Assembly: GCA_965229525.1 (NCBI GenBank) | Contig: OZ245886.1 | Coordinates: 124,001 to 188,000 of the forward strand | DNA from: HXMU1420-13 sp965229525 | Lineage (GTDB): Bacteria > Bacteroidota > Rhodothermia > Balneolales > Balneolaceae | DNA length: 64,000 nt | Direction: 5' to 3' | Part shown: in pieces, positions 61,531-64,000 of the stretch | Layout: each line of letters opens with the position of its first letter | Numbering within the stretch: position 1 is the stretch's first letter | Translations under genes and position numbers: made by a program | Notes under the pieces: model-generated | The model's database searches: none | What the model saw: the letters and a program-made list of their open reading frames with translations, nothing else | What the model was told of the DNA's origin: nothing

Positions 61531-62223
61531 ATGAACAGCACAAAAACTCGGCCCGACATCCCAATAATTTATGAAGACAATCACTTGTTGGTGATTGATA
61601 AACCGGCCGGAGTTTTGTCTCAGGAAGATCATACTAACGATCCGGATGTTCTTACTTTGTGCAAGAAGTACATCAAGAAGAAATACAACAAACCCGGAAA
61701 TGTTTGGCTCGGCCTAGTTCATAGGTTAGATCGACCGGTTAGTGGATTAATGGTTCTGGCTAAAACTTCCAAAGCAGCATCTCGACTTTCTGAACAGGTT
61801 CGAAATCACACGATTAACAAAGTGTACTGGGCATTGGTCTATGGTATGACCAAAGAATCGGATACACTTATTCATTATCTGGAAAAAGATCCAAAATCGA
61901 ATACAGTTAGAGCATATAACTCAAAAAAAGGCAGCGCCAAAAAAGCTGAATTGAGTTATGAGACCGTAAAACAGAGTGCTCATTACAGTGTGATTGAGGT
62001 TGATTTAAAGACAGGACGCCCTCACCAAATTCGTGTTCAATTAAATAAAGTTGGGCATCCAATTTGGGGAGATTACAAATACGCTGAAGAGGACTCTGGT
62101 CCAGGAAAGACATTGGCTTTGCGTGCTATGAAATTGGAATTCAAACATCCAACCAAAGGTGAGTTACTAAGCTTTGAAGCTCCAAAACCACGCAAACAGC
62201 CCTGGGATAATTTCGATTATTGA
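61531..62223 (+). CDS. RluA-family pseudouridine synthase
   Basis: 230 residues from ATG 61531 (a GTG two codons earlier is possible). The catalytic motif is HRLDRPVSG with Asp67, preceded by DNHLLVIDKPAGVLS and followed by LKTGRPHQIRVQL and LALRAMKLEFKHP. There is no S4 domain. It isomerises uridine in rRNA or tRNA; the exact site cannot be told. Its stop TGA overlaps the ATG of the next gene. Confidence 0.9.
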   Translation: MNSTKTRPDIPIIYEDNHLLVIDKPAGVLSQEDHTNDPDVLTLCKKYIKKKYNKPGNVWLGLVHRLDRPVSGLMVLAKTSKAASRLSEQVRNHTINKVYWALVYGMTKESDTLIHYLEKDPKSNTVRAYNSKKGSAKKAELSYETVKQSAHYSVIEVDLKTGRPHQIRVQLNKVGHPIWGDYKYAEEDSGPGKTLALRAMKLEFKHPTKGELLSFEAPKPRKQPWDNFDY

Positions 62224-63095
62224 TGAATATTTCTCACACCGCTGCCTTCATTGCAGTTAAATTGTATGGGCTTACTCGAAACCCAAAAGCAGCCGAGAAA
62301 TTTGATCCGTTCATCATCAACTTCTACGAAAGACTTCTTCTTTCTTTGCCAAAGCACCTTCGATGGTATCATAGATCATTGAAGTCATCCTTGATGAGAT
62401 CATTCTTCATCTTTTCAGAAGAACTTCTTTTGCCGGGTGATTTGATGCACATTCTTTGTAGAAAATATTATGTCACTCAACAGGTTCAAAAATTATTAGA
62501 CCAGGGCTTTGAACAGGTGGTAAATCTTGGTGCAGGATTTGATCATCAGGGAGCGTTCCTCTCTCAAAAAGGTATTCCTGTTTTTGAACTGGATAGAGAC
62601 TCGATGATTAAACAAAAAAGAAAATTTACAGAGGCGGAATCATTTGATAATGAGCATCTACACTTTATTTCTTGTGATGTAGAGCAAGGACGTATAGGTG
62701 AAAAATTAAGGGGATACCCCTCATTCGATCCAAAGAAGAACACCGTGTTTATCGCTGAGGGATTCTTTGATTATTTAGATCTAATTCCCAATGAACATAT
62801 TGTTGAGGATATAATCTCATTGAACCAAAAAAACAGATTGGTTACTACTTTCTTTTCTATTGATGAGCTCAACTTCTTTCAACGATGGGTGTTTAAAAGC
62901 GGGGTTTCTATGGTAGGAGAATCGCTTAAATTCAAACTCAATAGAGATGATTTCGTTGAGTTATTGGAAGAGCTAAATATGAAATTAGAATCTGAAGTAT
63001 CCGCTACTGAAATGAAGGCTGATTTTGTAACAGCGATTGGCTCGAAGCTACCAGTGATGAAAGGATTTTATGTTCAGGAGTATTCGATTAGATAG
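62223..63095 (+). CDS. SAM-dependent methyltransferase of the leucine-carboxyl-methyltransferase type
   Basis: 290 residues from ATG 62223. The features are QQVQKLLDQGFEQVVNLGAGFDHQGAFL, VFELDRDSMIKQKR and NTVFIAEGFFDYLDL, as in LCM/PPM-type methyltransferases. The substrate is unknown; bacterial members often modify polyketides or small acids. TGATG overlap with the upstream gene indicates coupled translation. Its stop lies 7 bp before the left 29-bp inverted repeat. Confidence 0.82.
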   Translation: MNISHTAAFIAVKLYGLTRNPKAAEKFDPFIINFYERLLLSLPKHLRWYHRSLKSSLMRSFFIFSEELLLPGDLMHILCRKYYVTQQVQKLLDQGFEQVVNLGAGFDHQGAFLSQKGIPVFELDRDSMIKQKRKFTEAESFDNEHLHFISCDVEQGRIGEKLRGYPSFDPKKNTVFIAEGFFDYLDLIPNEHIVEDIISLNQKNRLVTTFFSIDELNFFQRWVFKSGVSMVGESLKFKLNRDDFVELLEELNMKLESEVSATEMKADFVTAIGSKLPVMKGFYVQEYSIR

Positions 63096-63101
63096 TATTT
63101 G

Positions 63102-63130
63102 AGGTCATCCCGAACTTGTTTCGGGATCTT
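63102..63130. repeat. Left copy of a perfect 29-bp inverted repeat around the GIY-YIG gene
   Basis: The sequence starts AGGTCATCCCGAACTTG and ends TTTCGGGATCTT. It contains its own hairpin, TCCCGAA and TTCGGGA around CTTGT. The exact reverse complement lies at 63478-63506. Confidence 0.9.
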
Positions 63131-63164
63131 TGTAAGGACTTCATCTCGAAGTAGTCTAACTATC

Positions 63165-63455
63165 ATGAGCAAAGGCTACGTTTATATATTTACAAACTTC
63201 ACGAGATCTACTATCTACATTGGCGTAACTAATAGTATTAATAGCAGAATTTACGACCATAAACAGGGAAAAGGATCGAAATTCGCTAAGAAATACAAGC
63301 TCTCAATTCTAGTTTATGCTGAAGAATACGACATCATTAGTGATGCCATTGCAAGAGAAAAACAATTAAAAAATTGGCACAGTGATTGGAAATGGAATCT
63401 CGTCAAACAACATAATCCAAAATTAGTTGACTGGTATGAGTTTCTAAGAGGTTAA
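63165..63455 (+). CDS. Small GIY-YIG nuclease-domain protein
   Basis: 96 residues from ATG 63165. The single URI/YhbQ-like domain has GYVYIFTN, TIYIGVTNSINSRIYDHKQGKG with the catalytic Arg, and DAIAREKQLKNWHSDWKWNLV with the conserved Glu and Lys. An upstream open frame to 63099 runs through the inverted repeat and is not coding. The gene fills the space between two inverted 29-bp repeats, so it appears to be the sole gene of a small repeat-bounded element. Confidence 0.9.
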   Translation: MSKGYVYIFTNFTRSTIYIGVTNSINSRIYDHKQGKGSKFAKKYKLSILVYAEEYDIISDAIAREKQLKNWHSDWKWNLVKQHNPKLVDWYEFLRG

Positions 63456-63477
63456 TGAAATCTATAGCCTGAATCAT

Positions 63478-63506
63478 AAGATCCCGAAACAAGTTCGGGA
63501 TGACCT
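63478..63506. repeat. Right copy of the 29-bp inverted repeat
   Basis: AAGATCCCGAAACAAG through GATGACCT is the exact reverse complement of 63102-63130; identity stops at the 29th base on both sides. It ends 2 bp before the stop of rmuC and could act as a shared transcription end. Confidence 0.9.
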
Positions 63507-63508
63507 AA

Positions 63509-64000
63509 TCAATCAAACAAAGATTTCGGTGAATCCTCTTCTCCATCCTGCTTCACAGATTCCGGTAGTTTCTTTGTCGCTTTAGCTCCTAAATCTTTCA
63601 ACATCTCTGCCTGTCGGACTAAGTTACCAGTCCCAATTGATAATCGGTTTCTTGCTTCATCATAGCTGCGCTGTGTTTGCTTTATGCGCTCACCAATTTG
63701 GTCCATACTCTCTACAAAGCCAACGAATTTATCATACAAAGCCCCCCCTCTTTTTGCAATTTCAAGGGCATTCTTGTTTTGATATTCCTGCTTCCACACG
63801 GAATCGATGGTAGCAAGAGTTGCCAGCAATGTGGAAGGACTCACAATCACAATATTTCGATCAAATGCCTCATAATAAAGATTTGGATCGGCTTGTAGAG
63901 CAGCAGCAAAAGCTGGTTCAATAGGAACAAACAAAAGAACAAAATCCGGGCTTCTATCTCCATGTATCTGTTGATATTTCTTTTCACTCAATCCTTTTAC
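63509..64000 (-). CDS. rmuC: DNA recombination protein RmuC, C-terminal part (5' end beyond window)
   Basis: The frame is open from the right edge (V-K-G-L-S-E-K-K-Y at the edge) to the stop at 63509, 163 codons. The visible part is the end of the RmuC nuclease-like domain (HGDRSPDFVLLFVPIEPAFAAAL, IVIVSPSTLLATLATIDSVWKQEYQNKNALEIAKRGGALYDKFVGF) and the coiled C-terminus with RNRLSIGTGNLVRQAEMLKDLGAKATKKLP. RmuC limits inversions at short inverted repeats. The start lies outside the window. Confidence 0.92.
   Translation of the reverse strand, partial: VKGLSEKKYQQIHGDRSPDFVLLFVPIEPAFAAALQADPNLYYEAFDRNIVIVSPSTLLATLATIDSVWKQEYQNKNALEIAKRGGALYDKFVGFVESMDQIGERIKQTQRSYDEARNRLSIGTGNLVRQAEMLKDLGAKATKKLPESVKQDGEEDSPKSLFD

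Noticed and set aside
63099..63164. N-terminal extension of the GIY-YIG frame
   Set aside because: It is translated from the 29-bp inverted repeat; the domain starts at MSKGYVYIF.
1..64000. tRNA, rRNA, CRISPR array or parS site
   Set aside because: None was recognised on reading; no regularly spaced direct repeats and no parS-like 16-bp palindrome near parAB.

Overview
The window looks like chromosomal DNA of an AT-rich marine member of the Bacteroidota/Balneolota group. The signs are a TonB-dependent receptor with a carboxypeptidase-like N-terminal domain, a PorV/PorQ-family barrel, a surface protein with a type IX-like sorting domain, a parA-parB-DUF5683 cluster, many small lipoproteins, and promoters of the Bacteroidota type (TTG, about 19-20 bases, TAnnTTTG). 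No tRNA, rRNA or CRISPR array was seen.

Layout. 1-11.9 kb is one minus-strand cell-surface operon: parvulin lipoprotein, TonB-dependent receptor, 1297-residue sorted surface protein, PorV-like barrel, and a secreted protein with starch-binding-like modules that runs off the left edge. It is preceded by two LacI-type operators exactly 200 bp apart. 12.1-32.7 kb is mostly housekeeping: ispG, two rhomboid proteases, a CrtI-like oxidoreductase, polA, a SpoIIE-type phosphatase, a GT39-like transferase, transketolase, a TPR protein, a LOG-family protein, DUF5683, parB, parA, an anti-sigma/ECF sigma pair and uvrC. Two perfect DnaA boxes lie just upstream of parA.

32.7-37.7 kb is an island-like stretch with a compact controller / nuclease-methylase fusion / specificity-subunit restriction system and a GNAT protein, separated by structured non-coding DNA. 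37.7-51.6 kb holds small accessory genes on the plus strand: DUF4442, a TlpA-like lipoprotein, DUF3311 plus a sodium:solute symporter, TM2, a GDCCVxC protein, an ABC exporter, a CPBP protease, a cyclase paired with a TolB-TPR-AraC protein, DUF4386, a Crp/Fnr regulator and a flavodoxin-family protein.

51.9-64 kb carries an HxlR regulator divergent from a membrane protein, a B12-binding radical SAM protein, a RAYT transposase in its own REP palindromes, an MdaB-like reductase, several methyltransferases (one with a decayed partial copy nearby), PPK2, an RluA-type pseudouridine synthase, a GIY-YIG gene enclosed by a perfect 29-bp inverted repeat, and the end of rmuC.

The most useful new observations are: (i) a shared promoter-operator module in front of the HxlR-flanking membrane gene and of the distant mdaB-like gene, with five copies of TTACTT-N9-AAGTAA at 30-31 bp phasing, which predicts an electrophile/quinone-response regulon; (ii) the 29-bp-inverted-repeat GIY-YIG element; (iii) the ATPase-free restriction-modification operon; (iv) the paired LacI operators; and (v) the DnaA boxes at parA.
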